In this document: in pieces, positions 13,564 through 23,017 of the stretch
Layout of the letters: each line of letters begins with the position of its first letter
How positions within the stretch are numbered: the stretch's first letter is position 1
Source of the DNA: Pseudomonadota bacterium
GTDB lineage: Bacteria; Pseudomonadota; Gammaproteobacteria; Steroidobacterales; Woeseiaceae
Assembly (NCBI GenBank): GCA_022563255.1
Contig: JADFNS010000024.1
Location: forward strand, 1-39,411
Direction: 5' to 3'
DNA length: 39,411 bases
Program-made: the position numbers and the translations under genes
Notes under the pieces: generated by a model
Database searches by the model: none
What the model saw: the letters and a program-made list of their open reading frames with translations, nothing else
What the model was told of the DNA's origin: nothing

Positions 13564-16089
13564 ATGGCTGATGTGACAGTTGCACAATTTGCTGAGGTTC
13601 TGAAGGTCTCGGTCGAGAAGTTGATTACGCAGCTAGGCGCAGCGGGAATCAAAGTGAGTGGGTCTGATGATCAGATCACTGACGACTCAAAACTCGAATT
13701 GTTGACGCACCTGCGTCGCAGCCACGGTCAGGACGATACGATAGAGACGGTTGCGGCGCCACGCAGCATCACGCTCAAGCGTAAATCGCAGTCTGAGTTG
13801 AGGCTGCCCGGTGCACAAGGTCGTTCGCGTACAGTGAGCGTCGAGGTCCGGCGCAAGCGTACCTACATAAAACGCAATGTCCTCGAAAAACAGGCCAGAG
13901 ACGAGCAAGAGGCGTTGGACCGCAAGCTCGCCGAAGACGAAGAGCGCATAGTCGCAGAGGCTCGCGAACAAGAACGCCTGGTGGCTGAAAAAGAGGCCGC
14001 CGAGAAACTCGAAGACGCGCAGCGGGTGAAGGAAGAGCAGGCTCGCAAGGATGCCGAGGAAGTCGCTGTACAAGTGGCGGAGAAAGCGGCGACCGATGCG
14101 GCGACTCAAAAGGTCAGGCTGGAGAAGGCCGAAGCCGACGCTCGTACGCGCCGCGGCAAAGAGAAAACGAAATCCAAACCCAAACGTGCCGAGACTCGGT
14201 ACGGCCGCAAGGAATTGCACGTGGCAGGCGACAAGAGCGGTCGCCGTAAACGCAAGGCGCCGTCTCGCAGACGACCGATTTCGGTCCGCGGCGATGCACA
14301 GCACGGTTTCGAGAAACCCACCGCACCGGTCATCCGTGAAGTCGAGGTTCCTGAAAATATTTCAGTGGCGGATCTCGCGCAGCGCATGGCAATCAAGGGC
14401 AATGAAGTTGTGAAAGTGCTCTTCAACATGGGAGCGATGGTGACGATCAATCAGGTGATTGATCAGGATACGGCGATACTGGTGGTCGAAGAGCTGGGAC
14501 ACGTTGCCAAACAAGTGGATTTTGCAGAGGTCGACGAAATACTTCTGGCCGATGATTCGCAAGTCGTTGGAGACCCGGTTGGTCGGCCGCCAGTGGTTAC
14601 GATTATGGGACATGTTGACCATGGCAAGACCTCGTTACTCGACTACATTCGTCGCACCAAGGTTGCGGATGGCGAAGCTGGTGGGATCACCCAGCACATT
14701 GGCGCCTACTCCGTGGAGACGGGCAAGGGCAAAGTGTCCTTCCTCGATACGCCAGGCCACGCGGCGTTCACGGCCATGCGGGCTCGCGGTGCACGGGCGA
14801 CGGATATCGTAATCCTGGTGGTTGCGGCTGACGATGGCGTGATGCCGCAAACCATTGAGGCTATCGAGCACGCAAAAGCCGCTGGCGTCCCGTTGGTGGT
14901 TGCCATCAACAAAATTGACCGTGAAAACGCCGATCCGGAGCGGGTGAGGAACGAGTTGTCCAAACACGAAGTCATTCCGGAGGACTGGGGCGGCGAACAA
15001 ATGTTTGTGAACGTGTCGGCCAAAACCGGTGACGGAATTGACGAGCTTCTTGACGCCATACTGTTGCAGGCTGAAGTGATGGATCTTAAAGCGGTTGCGG
15101 AAGGTCCGGCCAGAGGGGTAGTGATCGAATCGAGCCTGGAGAAGGGTCGTGGCGCCGTCGCGACGTTGTTGGTTCAGTCCGGCGGCCTCAAGCAGGGCGA
15201 TATGATTATCGCCGGTGAAGAGTACGGTCGTATCAGAAATATGTTTGACGAGAGTGGTGCATCCATCAAAGAGGCCGGGCCGTCGGAGCCGGTGCTCGTC
15301 CTGGGACTATCGAAAACGCCGGCGGCAGGCGACGACTTTCTCGTTGTTACCGATGAACGAAAAGCCCGTGAAGTCACTGAGTTTCGCCGCAACAAGTCGC
15401 GTGATGCGAAGCTGGCGCAGCAACAGGCGTCGAAGCTCGAAGATATGTTCAGCAAGATGCAGGAAGGTGAGATATCGACGGTGCCGGTGATTATCAAATC
15501 GGACGTGCACGGCAGTGCCGAAGCGCTCCGCGACGCATTGCTCAAGTTGTCCAACGATGAGGTCAAGGTCAAGATTTTGGGTTCCAGCGTCGGCGGAATT
15601 ACGGAGACGGATGCGAATCTTGCGGCGGCGTCGGGCGCCGTCATTATCGGCTTCAATGTTCGGGCGGATGCGGCGGCGCGTACTGCAATCAAGGAAGCGG
15701 GCGTGGAGGTTCGCTATTACAGCATCATCTACGAGGCGATAGATGATGTGAAGGCCGCTATCATCGGCTTGTTGGCTCCGGAAATTCGTGAGCGAATCGT
15801 CGGTCTGGCCGAGGTCAAAGAAGTGTTTCGCTCGCCGAAATTTGGAGATGTTGCTGGCTGTATAGTCAGTGAAGGCCTCGTGAAACGTGCAAATCCAATT
15901 CGTGTCTTACGCGACAACGTCGTGATTTTCGAAGGCGAGTTGGAGTCGTTGCGCCGCTTTAAGGACGATGTCAACGAAGTTCGTTCCGGCACCGAGTGCG
16001 GTATCGGAGTAAAGAATTACAACGACGTTAAAGTCGGTGATCAGATTGAGTGTTTCGAACGCATTGAGGTTGCACGTACGCTCGACTAG
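13564..16089 (+). CDS. infB: Translation initiation factor IF-2
   Basis: 841 aa. IF-2 is the GTPase that brings fMet-tRNA to the 30S subunit and promotes subunit joining. It has an N-terminal IF2_N domain (1-50), then a long Lys/Glu/Arg/Ala-rich coiled-coil linker (about 100-240). A second IF2_N module (about 265-320, [20 protein letters not shown]) precedes the G domain. G motifs: GHVDHGKT (about 349-356), DTPGH (about 395), NKID (about 449). Domain II, the C1 domain and the fMet-tRNA-binding C2 domain (ending [11 protein letters not shown]) follow. GGAG stands before the ATG. The gap to nusA is 30 bp and to rbfA 18 bp. Internal in-frame starts could give a shorter IF-2 form as in E. coli, but none was singled out here. 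Confidence 0.97.
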   Translation: MADVTVAQFAEVLKVSVEKLITQLGAAGIKVSGSDDQITDDSKLELLTHLRRSHGQDDTIETVAAPRSITLKRKSQSELRLPGAQGRSRTVSVEVRRKRTYIKRNVLEKQARDEQEALDRKLAEDEERIVAEAREQERLVAEKEAAEKLEDAQRVKEEQARKDAEEVAVQVAEKAATDAATQKVRLEKAEADARTRRGKEKTKSKPKRAETRYGRKELHVAGDKSGRRKRKAPSRRRPISVRGDAQHGFEKPTAPVIREVEVPENISVADLAQRMAIKGNEVVKVLFNMGAMVTINQVIDQDTAILVVEELGHVAKQVDFAEVDEILLADDSQVVGDPVGRPPVVTIMGHVDHGKTSLLDYIRRTKVADGEAGGITQHIGAYSVETGKGKVSFLDTPGHAAFTAMRARGARATDIVILVVAADDGVMPQTIEAIEHAKAAGVPLVVAINKIDRENADPERVRNELSKHEVIPEDWGGEQMFVNVSAKTGDGIDELLDAILLQAEVMDLKAVAEGPARGVVIESSLEKGRGAVATLLVQSGGLKQGDMIIAGEEYGRIRNMFDESGASIKEAGPSEPVLVLGLSKTPAAGDDFLVVTDERKAREVTEFRRNKSRDAKLAQQQASKLEDMFSKMQEGEISTVPVIIKSDVHGSAEALRDALLKLSNDEVKVKILGSSVGGITETDANLAAASGAVIIGFNVRADAAARTAIKEAGVEVRYYSIIYEAIDDVKAAIIGLLAPEIRERIVGLAEVKEVFRSPKFGDVAGCIVSEGLVKRANPIRVLRDNVVIFEGELESLRRFKDDVNEVRSGTECGIGVKNYNDVKVGDQIECFERIEVARTLD

Positions 16090-16107
16090 GCGTGCAGAGT
16101 AAAAGAT

Positions 16108-16470
16108 ATGCCTCGTGAATTTTCCCGCAATCAGCGTCTCGGTAATCAGGTGCTGCGCACGCTGAACGAGGTGCTGCGATTGGAGAGCAAGGATCCGAGA
16201 TTGGAGCATGTGTCATTAACAGCCGTTGAGCTGTCGAAAGATCTGAGCGTAGCGCGAGTGTATTTCAGCATGCTGAATCCCGACGCGGATCCGGCGCCCG
16301 TTCTGGAGGGACTGGAACGAGCGGGCGGTTTTTTGCGCAGCCGTTTGGGCCGCGAGATCAAGATTCGGCATGTACCGGAACTGCGTTTCAAGCACGACAA
16401 TACTGCGGCCGAAAGTCAGCGTATCAGCGATCTCATCGGGGCCGCGCTCGGCAAAGACGAGAAGCCGTAG
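16108..16470 (+). CDS. rbfA: 30S ribosome-binding factor RbfA
   Basis: 120 aa, normal for the family. RbfA binds free 30S subunits near the 5' helix of 16S rRNA, late in maturation and in cold adaptation. The KH-like fold is shown by REFSRNQRLGNQVLRTLNEV at the start, LTAVELSKDLSVARVYFSML in the middle, and the LGREIKIRHVPELRFKHDN strand with the closing helix ISDLIGAALG. It lies 18 bp after infB and 5 bp before truB, so the three are translated from one message. Confidence 0.96.
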   Translation: MPREFSRNQRLGNQVLRTLNEVLRLESKDPRLEHVSLTAVELSKDLSVARVYFSMLNPDADPAPVLEGLERAGGFLRSRLGREIKIRHVPELRFKHDNTAAESQRISDLIGAALGKDEKP

Positions 16471-16475
16471 GCGTC

Positions 16476-17408
16476 GTGGCCAGAGGAATGAAACGCTGGG
16501 CGGACGCGGTGGACGGCCTGATGTTACTGAACAAACCGTCTGGAATGACTTCGAATCGGGCATTGCAGATTGTCCGGCGGTTACTGAATGCCAGGAAAGC
16601 GGGCCATACGGGAAGTCTGGATCCGGCGGCAACGGGTATGTTGGTGTTGTGTTTCGGGGAAGCGACCAAGGTTTGTGCGTATCTGCTGCATGCCGATAAA
16701 AGCTACCGCGTAACGGCGAGGCTGGGTTCCGCTACGGATACGGGCGATGCAGACGGCCGGGAAACTGAAACGGCCGCGGTACCGGAACTCTCAGCCGCGG
16801 ACTGGAACTCGATTTTGCAGGGATTTCGTGGCGAATCCATGCAGATACCGCCGATGTACTCGGCATTGAAGAAAGATGGCACACGCCTTTATGTGCTGGC
16901 TCGTAAAGGCGAAACCGTTGAGCGCGAAGCCAGGTCGATTCGAATCGATGATATCCAGCTCCTGGAATTTGCCGGTACGCGGCTGGTATTCAGGGTCTCT
17001 TGCTCGAAGGGGACGTACATCCGGGTGCTCGTTGAAGATATCGCGCGTAAGGCTGGCACAGTGGCCCATACGGCCCGATTGCACAGGGAGTCGGTGGGCG
17101 ACTTCAAGAGCGATGCGATGCTCGACATGAGTGCTGTGCAGGCGCTGGCAGAACAGGGTCCGGAGCCGTTGCGGGCGAAGCTGCTGCCGGCCGACGTCGC
17201 TCTGGGCGCGATGCCGGGAGTTACGGTCAGTCCGGCGGACGCCGAGAAGTTTTGCGGCGGTCAGTCGATTCCGGTCGCGACAGAGGGACAAATGGGGCTT
17301 GCCAGGGTGTATGCGCAAGGCCAGAGTTTTTTAGGTGTGGGCGAGCTTTCCGGCGATGGTCAACTGGCGCCACGCAGAGTATTTCAGACACAGGAAAAAA
17401 ACTTGTAG
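16476..17408 (+). CDS. truB: tRNA pseudouridine-55 synthase TruB
   Basis: 310 aa. TruB converts U55 in the T-loop of nearly all tRNAs to pseudouridine and acts as a tRNA chaperone. Its signature GHTGSLDPAATGML (about 43-56) contains the catalytic Asp49. KSYRVTARLGSATDTGDADG and the IPPMYSALKKDG loop follow, with FRVSCSKGTYIRVL as the conserved motif near 170-182. The last 70 residues form the TruB C-terminal/PUA-like domain. The start is GTG 16476 or ATG 16488 (MKRWADAVDG); the latter has AGAGG just before it, and the two differ by four residues. Confidence 0.95.
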   Translation: MARGMKRWADAVDGLMLLNKPSGMTSNRALQIVRRLLNARKAGHTGSLDPAATGMLVLCFGEATKVCAYLLHADKSYRVTARLGSATDTGDADGRETETAAVPELSAADWNSILQGFRGESMQIPPMYSALKKDGTRLYVLARKGETVEREARSIRIDDIQLLEFAGTRLVFRVSCSKGTYIRVLVEDIARKAGTVAHTARLHRESVGDFKSDAMLDMSAVQALAEQGPEPLRAKLLPADVALGAMPGVTVSPADAEKFCGGQSIPVATEGQMGLARVYAQGQSFLGVGELSGDGQLAPRRVFQTQEKNL

Positions 17409-17502
17409 AGATTCGATTTTGGGGTGTTATCGGGCTCTGACAGGCGCTAGAATACCGCGCTCAAAATAAGGGCTATAGATAGAGACTTGGAGTAATAGAT
17501 AA

Positions 17503-17772
17503 ATGTCACTTTCCAGTGAAGCAAAGCAGGGCGTTATCGCCGAACATGCACGCGGCGAGGCCGATACGGGCTCCCCGGAAGTTCAGGTTGCACTGTTGTC
17601 AAAAAGAATTTCAGAACTCACCGAGCACTTCGGCGAGCACAAGAAAGATCACCACAGCCGTCAGGGTCTCTTGAAGATGGTCAACAAGCGCCGCAAGCTG
17701 CTTGACTACCTCAAGTCCAAAGATCAGGACCGCTATCGCGAGCTGATTGCCAAGCTGGGTCTGCGCCGCTAA
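17503..17772 (+). CDS. rpsO: 30S ribosomal protein S15
   Basis: 89 aa, the standard length. S15 is a primary 16S rRNA-binding protein of the central domain and contacts the large subunit in bridge B4. The sequence is typical: [20 protein letters not shown], then [20 protein letters not shown] and the closing [27 protein letters not shown] helix. The ATG follows GGAG (TTGGAGTAATAGATAA). The 94-bp gap after truB may hold its own promoter (TAGAAT near 17447) but no good -35 is seen. In E. coli S15 represses its own translation through its leader; that cannot be judged here. Confidence 0.97.
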   Translation: MSLSSEAKQGVIAEHARGEADTGSPEVQVALLSKRISELTEHFGEHKKDHHSRQGLLKMVNKRRKLLDYLKSKDQDRYRELIAKLGLRR

Positions 17773-17801
17773 ATCATCCAATCTCAATTCGAGTATACAA
17801 A

Positions 17802-19889
17802 GTGAATTCGACAAGAAAGAGTTTCCAGTACGGGGAACATAAAGTAACGATTGATACGGGTGCGATTGCGCGCCAGGCTGACGGTGCCGTTATCGTCGAT
17901 ATGGCTGACACGACCGTTTTGGTCACGGCCGTTGGCCGTAAGGTTGCAGATCCGGGCAGAGACTTCTTCCCGTTGACCGTGAACTATCAGGAAAAGACCT
18001 ATGCCGCCGGCAAGATTCCGGGCGGATTCTTCAAGCGCGAAGGTCGTCCAGGCGAGAAAGAGATCCTGACTTGCCGCCTGATAGATCGTCCGGTTCGTCC
18101 GCTTTTCCCGAAAGGATTTACCAACGAAGTTCAGATCATCGCGACGGTGATGTCCTTGAACCCGGACGTCGATCCCGACATTCCGGCGTTGATCGGCGCT
18201 TCTGCGGCGCTGGCGATTTCCGGCATGCCGTTCGCCGGTCCGATCGCTGCTGCCAAGGTTGGCTACAAGGATGGTGAGTACGTATTGAATCCAGGCCGGG
18301 CAGCGGTTGCCGAGGGTGATCTGGAACTCATCGTTGCCGGAACCAGCGATGCCGTCCTTATGGTCGAATCAGAGGCGTCTGAACTGTCTGAGGAAGTCAT
18401 GCTGGGGGCCGTCATGTTCGGTCATGAACAGATGCAGGTAGCTATCAATGCGATCAACGAGCTGGCAGCCGAAGTCGGCAAGGCCGCCTGGGACTGGGCG
18501 GCTCCTGAAGTCGATGAAGGTCTGACCGTCGCGGTTGCCAAACAGGCTGAAGGCGCATTGGCCGATGCTTACCGGATCACTGACAAACAGGATCGTCAGG
18601 CGGCCGTTGGCGAAGCGAGGTCTGCGGCGGTCGAATCTCTTGCCGCTGGCGATGACGCTCAATGGTCTGCTGATGAAGTGAAAGGTGCCTTGTCCAAGCT
18701 GGAAAAAAACATTGTTCGCCAGCGCGTCATTAAGGGCGAGCCGCGCATCGATGGTCGCGACAAGACCACCGTCCGGCCGATCGATATAGCCGTAGGCATT
18801 CTGCCACGAGCGCATGGCTCCGCCATATTCACGCGTGGTGAGACACAGGCGATCGTCGTAACGACGCTTGGCACCGGACGCGATGCGCAGATAATTGACG
18901 CCATCGAAGGCGAACGCAAAGAACCGTTCATGCTGCATTACAACTTCCCTCCATTTTGTGTTGGCGAAACGGGTTTTGTCGGCTCTCCGAAGCGGCGCGA
19001 AATCGGCCACGGCAAATTGGCGCGCCGCGGAATTCAGGCGGTCATGCCGAATATGGAAGAATTTGGCTACGTGATTCGTGTGGTTTCGGAAATTACCGAG
19101 TCCAACGGTTCAAGCTCCATGGCGTCGGTTTGTGGCACGAGTCTCGCGCTCATGGACGCGGGCGTGCCAATTAAAGCGCCGGTCGCTGGGGTTGCAATGG
19201 GCCTGGTCAAAGAAGGCGACGAATTCGCAATTCTTACCGATATCCTGGGCGACGAAGATCACCTCGGCGACATGGACTTTAAGGTTGCCGGTACCAAAGA
19301 CGGTATTACCGCGCTGCAAATGGACATAAAGATTCAGGGGATCACGCGCGAAATCATGAGCACTGCGCTGGCGCAGGCTCGCGACGCACGGCTGCACATC
19401 CTGGATGAGATGAACAAGGTCATTAGCGAATCCCGGGATGAAATGTCCCAGTGGGCGCCGACGATCGTGACGATCAAGATCGATCCCGAAAAGATTCGCG
19501 ACGTCATTGGTAAGGGCGGTTCCGTTATTCGTGCTATTACCGAAGAGACCGGTGCGTCAGTTGACATTGAAAACGATGGTACGATTCGCATTGCTTCAGT
19601 CGATGGTGCGTCTGGTAAGGAAGCGCTGCGCCGCATTGAGCTGATCACTGCGGACGTCGAAGTGGGCCGCATTTACGATGGCAAAGTTGCCCGGCTTATG
19701 GATTTCGGCGCATTCGTCACGATTTTGCCAGGCAAAGACGGCCTCGTGCATATCTCGCAAATATCCAACGAGCGGGTCGAGAAAGTCAGTGACAAACTGG
19801 CGGAAGGGGACCTGATCAAGGTGAAAGTCCTCGAAGTCGATCGCCAGGGCCGCGTACGCTTGTCGATGAAGGAAGTCGACGCAGAGTGA
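17802..19889 (+). CDS. pnp: Polynucleotide phosphorylase
   Basis: 695 aa, as expected. PNPase degrades RNA 3' to 5' by phosphorolysis and is part of the degradosome. Two RNase PH-like domains (about 10-215 and 320-545) flank a helical segment, followed by a KH domain (about 555-612, [16 protein letters not shown]) and an S1 domain (about 620-690, [20 protein letters not shown]). [20 protein letters not shown] in the first core and [18 protein letters not shown] in the second are characteristic. The start is GTG 17802, supported by alignment with [13 protein letters not shown] at the usual distance. It lies 29 bp after rpsO, the classic rpsO-pnp pair, and ends only 6 bp from the convergent yheT gene. 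Confidence 0.97.
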   Translation: MNSTRKSFQYGEHKVTIDTGAIARQADGAVIVDMADTTVLVTAVGRKVADPGRDFFPLTVNYQEKTYAAGKIPGGFFKREGRPGEKEILTCRLIDRPVRPLFPKGFTNEVQIIATVMSLNPDVDPDIPALIGASAALAISGMPFAGPIAAAKVGYKDGEYVLNPGRAAVAEGDLELIVAGTSDAVLMVESEASELSEEVMLGAVMFGHEQMQVAINAINELAAEVGKAAWDWAAPEVDEGLTVAVAKQAEGALADAYRITDKQDRQAAVGEARSAAVESLAAGDDAQWSADEVKGALSKLEKNIVRQRVIKGEPRIDGRDKTTVRPIDIAVGILPRAHGSAIFTRGETQAIVVTTLGTGRDAQIIDAIEGERKEPFMLHYNFPPFCVGETGFVGSPKRREIGHGKLARRGIQAVMPNMEEFGYVIRVVSEITESNGSSSMASVCGTSLALMDAGVPIKAPVAGVAMGLVKEGDEFAILTDILGDEDHLGDMDFKVAGTKDGITALQMDIKIQGITREIMSTALAQARDARLHILDEMNKVISESRDEMSQWAPTIVTIKIDPEKIRDVIGKGGSVIRAITEETGASVDIENDGTIRIASVDGASGKEALRRIELITADVEVGRIYDGKVARLMDFGAFVTILPGKDGLVHISQISNERVEKVSDKLAEGDLIKVKVLEVDRQGRVRLSMKEVDAE

Positions 19890-19895
19890 CGATGA

Positions 19896-20903
19896 TCAGG
19901 GTGTTGGAATCGCCGCGTGCGGTTCCAGAAACTCGATAATTCGCCCTGGCAAGTAAAACGTCGGGCGCCAGGGTGTCCCACCGTTTACAAAGCCGACATG
20001 GCCGCCATACTTCGAGACTTCCAGGGTAACGTGGGCTGACAGCTTGTCCGCGTCCGGAATGACAGCGGGAGTCATGAACGGGTCGTCCAACGAATTGATT
20101 ATCAGCGTGGGCCGTTCGATGGCCTTTAGAAAGTGCACGGAACTGCAGCGATCATAGTAATCCTGCATGCCCTTGAAGCCGTGTAGCGGGGCGGTTACAG
20201 CGTCATCAAATTCCGCAAACGTCGTCGCGTTCATGGCCCGATCCCAGTCGAAAGCGGCCGTGTGTTGATCGAATTTCCGCACAACGGACTTCTTCATCCG
20301 TTTTAATAAGTGTCTCTGGTAAGTCTTTGAAAACCCGGTATTAAGTGCTATCGAACATTCGTGTAAATCCAGTGGCGCACAAACGGCCGTCGCAGCCCTG
20401 AGCGGCGTGTCTTTGCCGGATTCCCCGAGATACTTCAGCAGGACATTTCCCCCGAGAGAATATCCTACTGCTAGCAGCGGACCCGATATTTGCAGTTCGT
20501 TCAGAAAATACCGCAAATCGTTTGTTTCGCCCGCGTGGTATCGCCGCGGGAGTCTGTTCCTGTAATCGCCGCAGTCGCGAAAATGCAATACGCACGAGCG
20601 CCAGCCGTGCTCAAGTGCCGATTCCATCAGCATGCGAGCATAGGAAGAGCCTGCCGAGCCTTCAAGACCGTGCAATATGATCAATAATGGCGCGGTGTCT
20701 GGTAGCGAATCCCCATCGACAAGCCAGTCCACTGCCGTGGCGTCGCCGTCAGGCAGCTCCAGCGTTTCACGCCTCATCGCGGGCTTCGACGGCCAGGACC
20801 AGGGCATTCCCGGGAGCATCGTCTGGGCGTGAGCATTGCGCAGCCAGCGAGGCGGCGAAAAACCGCTTTTTATGATCCTGCTTTCCGGTGTTGCCGACGT
20901 CAT
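19896..20903 (-). CDS. yheT: YheT-family alpha/beta hydrolase
   Basis: 335 aa, as in the E. coli YheT family. Alpha/beta hydrolase core: HGLEGSAGSSYAR (79-91, oxyanion region), the HFRDCGDYRNRLPRRYHAGE stretch that marks this family (107-126), nucleophile Ser149 in VGYSLGGN, acid Asp in NSLDDPFMTP (about 272-276), and catalytic His in KYGGHVGF (about 296-303). No signal peptide is seen, so it is cytoplasmic. Members hydrolyse medium-chain esters in vitro; the natural substrate is unknown. It is convergent with pnp, with 6 bp between the stops, and downstream of the dksA-gluQ terminator, so it needs its own promoter. Confidence 0.92.
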   Translation of the reverse strand: MTSATPESRIIKSGFSPPRWLRNAHAQTMLPGMPWSWPSKPAMRRETLELPDGDATAVDWLVDGDSLPDTAPLLIILHGLEGSAGSSYARMLMESALEHGWRSCVLHFRDCGDYRNRLPRRYHAGETNDLRYFLNELQISGPLLAVGYSLGGNVLLKYLGESGKDTPLRAATAVCAPLDLHECSIALNTGFSKTYQRHLLKRMKKSVVRKFDQHTAAFDWDRAMNATTFAEFDDAVTAPLHGFKGMQDYYDRCSSVHFLKAIERPTLIINSLDDPFMTPAVIPDADKLSAHVTLEVSKYGGHVGFVNGGTPWRPTFYLPGRIIEFLEPHAAIPTP

Positions 20904-20945
20904 TGATGCGATTCTGCCATGTTTACCTGTACCGATCCCCCAGGC

Positions 20946-20978
20946 AAAAAAAATGGCCCCCTGCGTAAGCAGGGGGCC
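20946..20978 (-). terminator. Terminator of the dksA-gluQ(RS) unit
   Basis: A perfect 10-bp stem GGCCCCCTGC/GCAGGGGGCC (20955-20964 with 20969-20978) closes a GTAA loop. On the minus strand it is followed by eight U (A-run 20946-20953). Confidence 0.9.
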
Positions 20979-21076
20979 CGCCGTAGAGTGATTACACCTT
21001 CAGGCTTTTTGCAACAGGGGGCGGGGGAGCGTATCCCCGTTGCAAGCTTCAAGCTATGGCATTTGCAGGGTTGATG

Positions 21077-21979
21077 TCAAGGCGTTTTCACGATGGATCT
21101 CTGGCCGATAAGCTCTTCCGGTTGCCAGTTTTCAGTCGCCCACGACCAGATATCCGCGGGCGACCACCGCAACAGATCGGGTGGCGGCTTTTGCCCCAGT
21201 GCCAGCAGTGCCCTGCTGAGCGTCTGGCCGACGACCGCTGCCGAGATTTCCGGGGCACCGGTTAGCTTGCTGAGTTTGTCACCGTCGGGGTGTGTGATCA
21301 CCGGAATGTGCAGATAGCCCGGAGTTCGATAGTTGAGCAACCGTTGCAGCCAGATCTGCCGCGGCGTTGAATCCATTAGATCGATACCTCGAACCACTTC
21401 GGTAACGCCTTGAATTTCGTCATCAACGACGACCGCGAGATGGTAGGCGATCAGTCCGTCCCGTCGGCGGATGACGAAGTCACCGGACTCACGTTCGAGG
21501 CGCTGCGAAACCGCATGCTGAAGGGTGTCGTCGAAGGAGATTTCTATATTGTTGGTGCGCAGTCGGATGGCGGACTCGCCCGGTTCGCAGCCATCTCTGC
21601 ACGTCCCCGGATAGATGGTTCCCAGCAGTCCTGTCGGGGCTTCGAGCAGGTCGCGCCGCGAGCATGTGCAGCGATATGCCAGATCGCGATCAACAAGAGA
21701 CTGCAGAGCGATGTTATGCGCCTCGTGGCTGCGGCTCTGGAAAATAGTCTCGCCGTCCCACTCGAAGCCGTACCGATCAAGCGCCTTGATGATGGCGTCG
21801 GCGGCCCCGGCCTGTTCGCGGGGAGGATCGATATCTTCGATGCGCAGGAGCCACTGGCCATTGTTTATCCGGGCCTGCAGATAGCTCGCTACGGCGGTAA
21901 CCAGCGAGCCAAAATGCAATGGACCTGTCGGGGACGGCGCGAACCGCCCGACATAGGAAGCTGGCTCGCGGGGCTGCAT
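21077..21979 (-). CDS. gluQ: Glutamyl-queuosine tRNA(Asp) synthetase
   Basis: 300 aa, the length of GluQ(RS). It is a truncated GluRS paralogue without an anticodon domain that attaches glutamate to queuosine at position 34 of tRNA-Asp. GRFAPSPTGPLHFGSLVTA (11-29) carries the HIGH-like motif (HFGS). RIEDIDPPRE follows. CTC near residues 103-105 and CRDGC near 126-130 supply the four zinc ligands typical of the family. Near residues 238-242 the KLSK motif replaces KMSK. It lies 11 bp downstream of dksA on the same strand, the conserved dksA-gluQ order, and a strong terminator follows. Confidence 0.95.
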   Translation of the reverse strand: MQPREPASYVGRFAPSPTGPLHFGSLVTAVASYLQARINNGQWLLRIEDIDPPREQAGAADAIIKALDRYGFEWDGETIFQSRSHEAHNIALQSLVDRDLAYRCTCSRRDLLEAPTGLLGTIYPGTCRDGCEPGESAIRLRTNNIEISFDDTLQHAVSQRLERESGDFVIRRRDGLIAYHLAVVVDDEIQGVTEVVRGIDLMDSTPRQIWLQRLLNYRTPGYLHIPVITHPDGDKLSKLTGAPEISAAVVGQTLSRALLALGQKPPPDLLRWSPADIWSWATENWQPEELIGQRSIVKTP

Positions 21980-21990
21980 CAGGGTCTGGC

Positions 21991-22797
21991 TTACCGGTAC
22001 CGATCGTCCCGGTCGCGGAACTGCCTTCCCGCCAACTCGCGGCGTTCCTGTGCCTCCAGGCTCAGCGTCGCGACAGGTCGGGCTTCAAGCCGCTGGAGAC
22101 CAATCTCTTCGCCAGTCTCATCGCAGAAGCCGTATGACCCGTCTTCAGTTCGCCCGAGAGCTGAATCGATTTTCCGCAGCAGCTTGCGCTCACGATCACG
22201 GGTTCGAAGTTCGAGTCCGAACTCGGATTCCTGGGTCGCGCGATCATTTGGATCCGGGAAGTTCGCGGATTCGTCCTGCATGTGGTGAACCGTGCGATCA
22301 ACCTCGGTAATGAGTTCGTTCTTCCAGGCGCCGAGAATTTCCCGGAAATGCTGAAGTTGCAGATCACTCATGTATTCTTCGCCACGCACCGGCTTGTACG
22401 GGGAAAGACCATGAATCGGACCGGCAAGCGGATCACCGGCGATTCTGGTGCGACGAACCGGACTTTTCCTCCGGGCAATCAACTTTTTCTTCAAGGCCGG
22501 TTTCTTCTTGCTGACAGCTTTTCTGGCGACTTTTTTCTTTTTGCCGGATATTGGCTTCTTGACGGGCGCCTTTTTCTTCTTGGCGACTTTTTTCTTTTTC
22601 CCGGATATTGGCTTCTTGACGGGCGCCTTTTTCTTCCTGACGACCTTTTTGGCTGTTTTCTTCTTGACCGGTGCTTTCTTTTTGCTCACCTTCGTCTTAG
22701 CGACTTTCTTCTTAGTCACTGTCTTTTTGGCGCCGACCTTCTTGCGAGAGGTCGATACTTTCTTCGGCTTTTTGCTCGCGGCTTTCTTTGCGGGCAT
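21991..22797 (-). CDS. dksA: DksA-type RNA polymerase-binding factor with Lys-rich extension
   Basis: 268 aa from the ATG at 22797-22795, which has a perfect AGGAGT nine bases upstream; a longer frame to 22893 is rejected. DksA enters the secondary channel of RNA polymerase and, with ppGpp, redirects transcription. The core is residues 140-268: coiled coil about 150-215 with the tip motif DPNDRA (182-187, the DxxDxA acidic tip), then the globular FCDETGEEIGLQRLEARP segment. Of the four zinc cysteines of classical DksA only Cys225 remains; the others are T/E/A-like residues, as in xanthomonad-type DksA. Residues 1-135 are an added Lys/Ala/Val/Pro-rich basic tail resembling histone H1, containing a 19-residue tandem repeat. 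It heads the dksA-gluQ unit. Confidence 0.93.
   Translation of the reverse strand: MPAKKAASKKPKKVSTSRKKVGAKKTVTKKKVAKTKVSKKKAPVKKKTAKKVVRKKKAPVKKPISGKKKKVAKKKKAPVKKPISGKKKKVARKAVSKKKPALKKKLIARRKSPVRRTRIAGDPLAGPIHGLSPYKPVRGEEYMSDLQLQHFREILGAWKNELITEVDRTVHHMQDESANFPDPNDRATQESEFGLELRTRDRERKLLRKIDSALGRTEDGSYGFCDETGEEIGLQRLEARPVATLSLEAQERRELAGRQFRDRDDRYR
22525..22635 (-). repeat. 57-bp tandem repeat coding the Lys-rich DksA tail
   Basis: Residues 55-72 and 74-91 of the DksA-type protein are two copies of KKKAPVKKPISGKKKKVA at a 19-residue (57-bp) period. The DNA copies are nearly identical, so the duplication is recent or is kept uniform. Confidence 0.85.
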
Positions 22798-23017
22798 TTT
22801 GAACTCCTGCGGGGGCCAGAAAAGGCGGCGATTATACATGGCTTGCAGCCTTAGGGAAGCTCTATTTTTTTCGGCAATTTTCAGCAGGTGCAAAAGTGGC
22901 GGCAGACCGCGGTAATACTGGCGTTCGCGCCAGATTGTCTTTTCCAGGAGACCATCGTTTTATGACCCGATTTACATTACACTAGCCGGATTTGACGGGA
23001 TATCGGCCTAAGCACCA

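Noticed and set aside
19906..19926. 8-bp hairpin between pnp and yheT as a terminator
   Set aside because: The stem is real but no U-run follows on either strand, and it lies inside the yheT coding end.
21410..22288. 292-aa plus-strand frame opposite gluQ and dksA
   Set aside because: Antisense to two well-supported genes and Arg/Ser-rich, with no fold pattern.
22448..22915. Phe/Leu-rich plus-strand frame that looks like a membrane protein
   Set aside because: It is the complement of the Lys-rich DksA tail (AAG/AAA codons read as CTT/TTT), so the hydrophobicity is an artefact.
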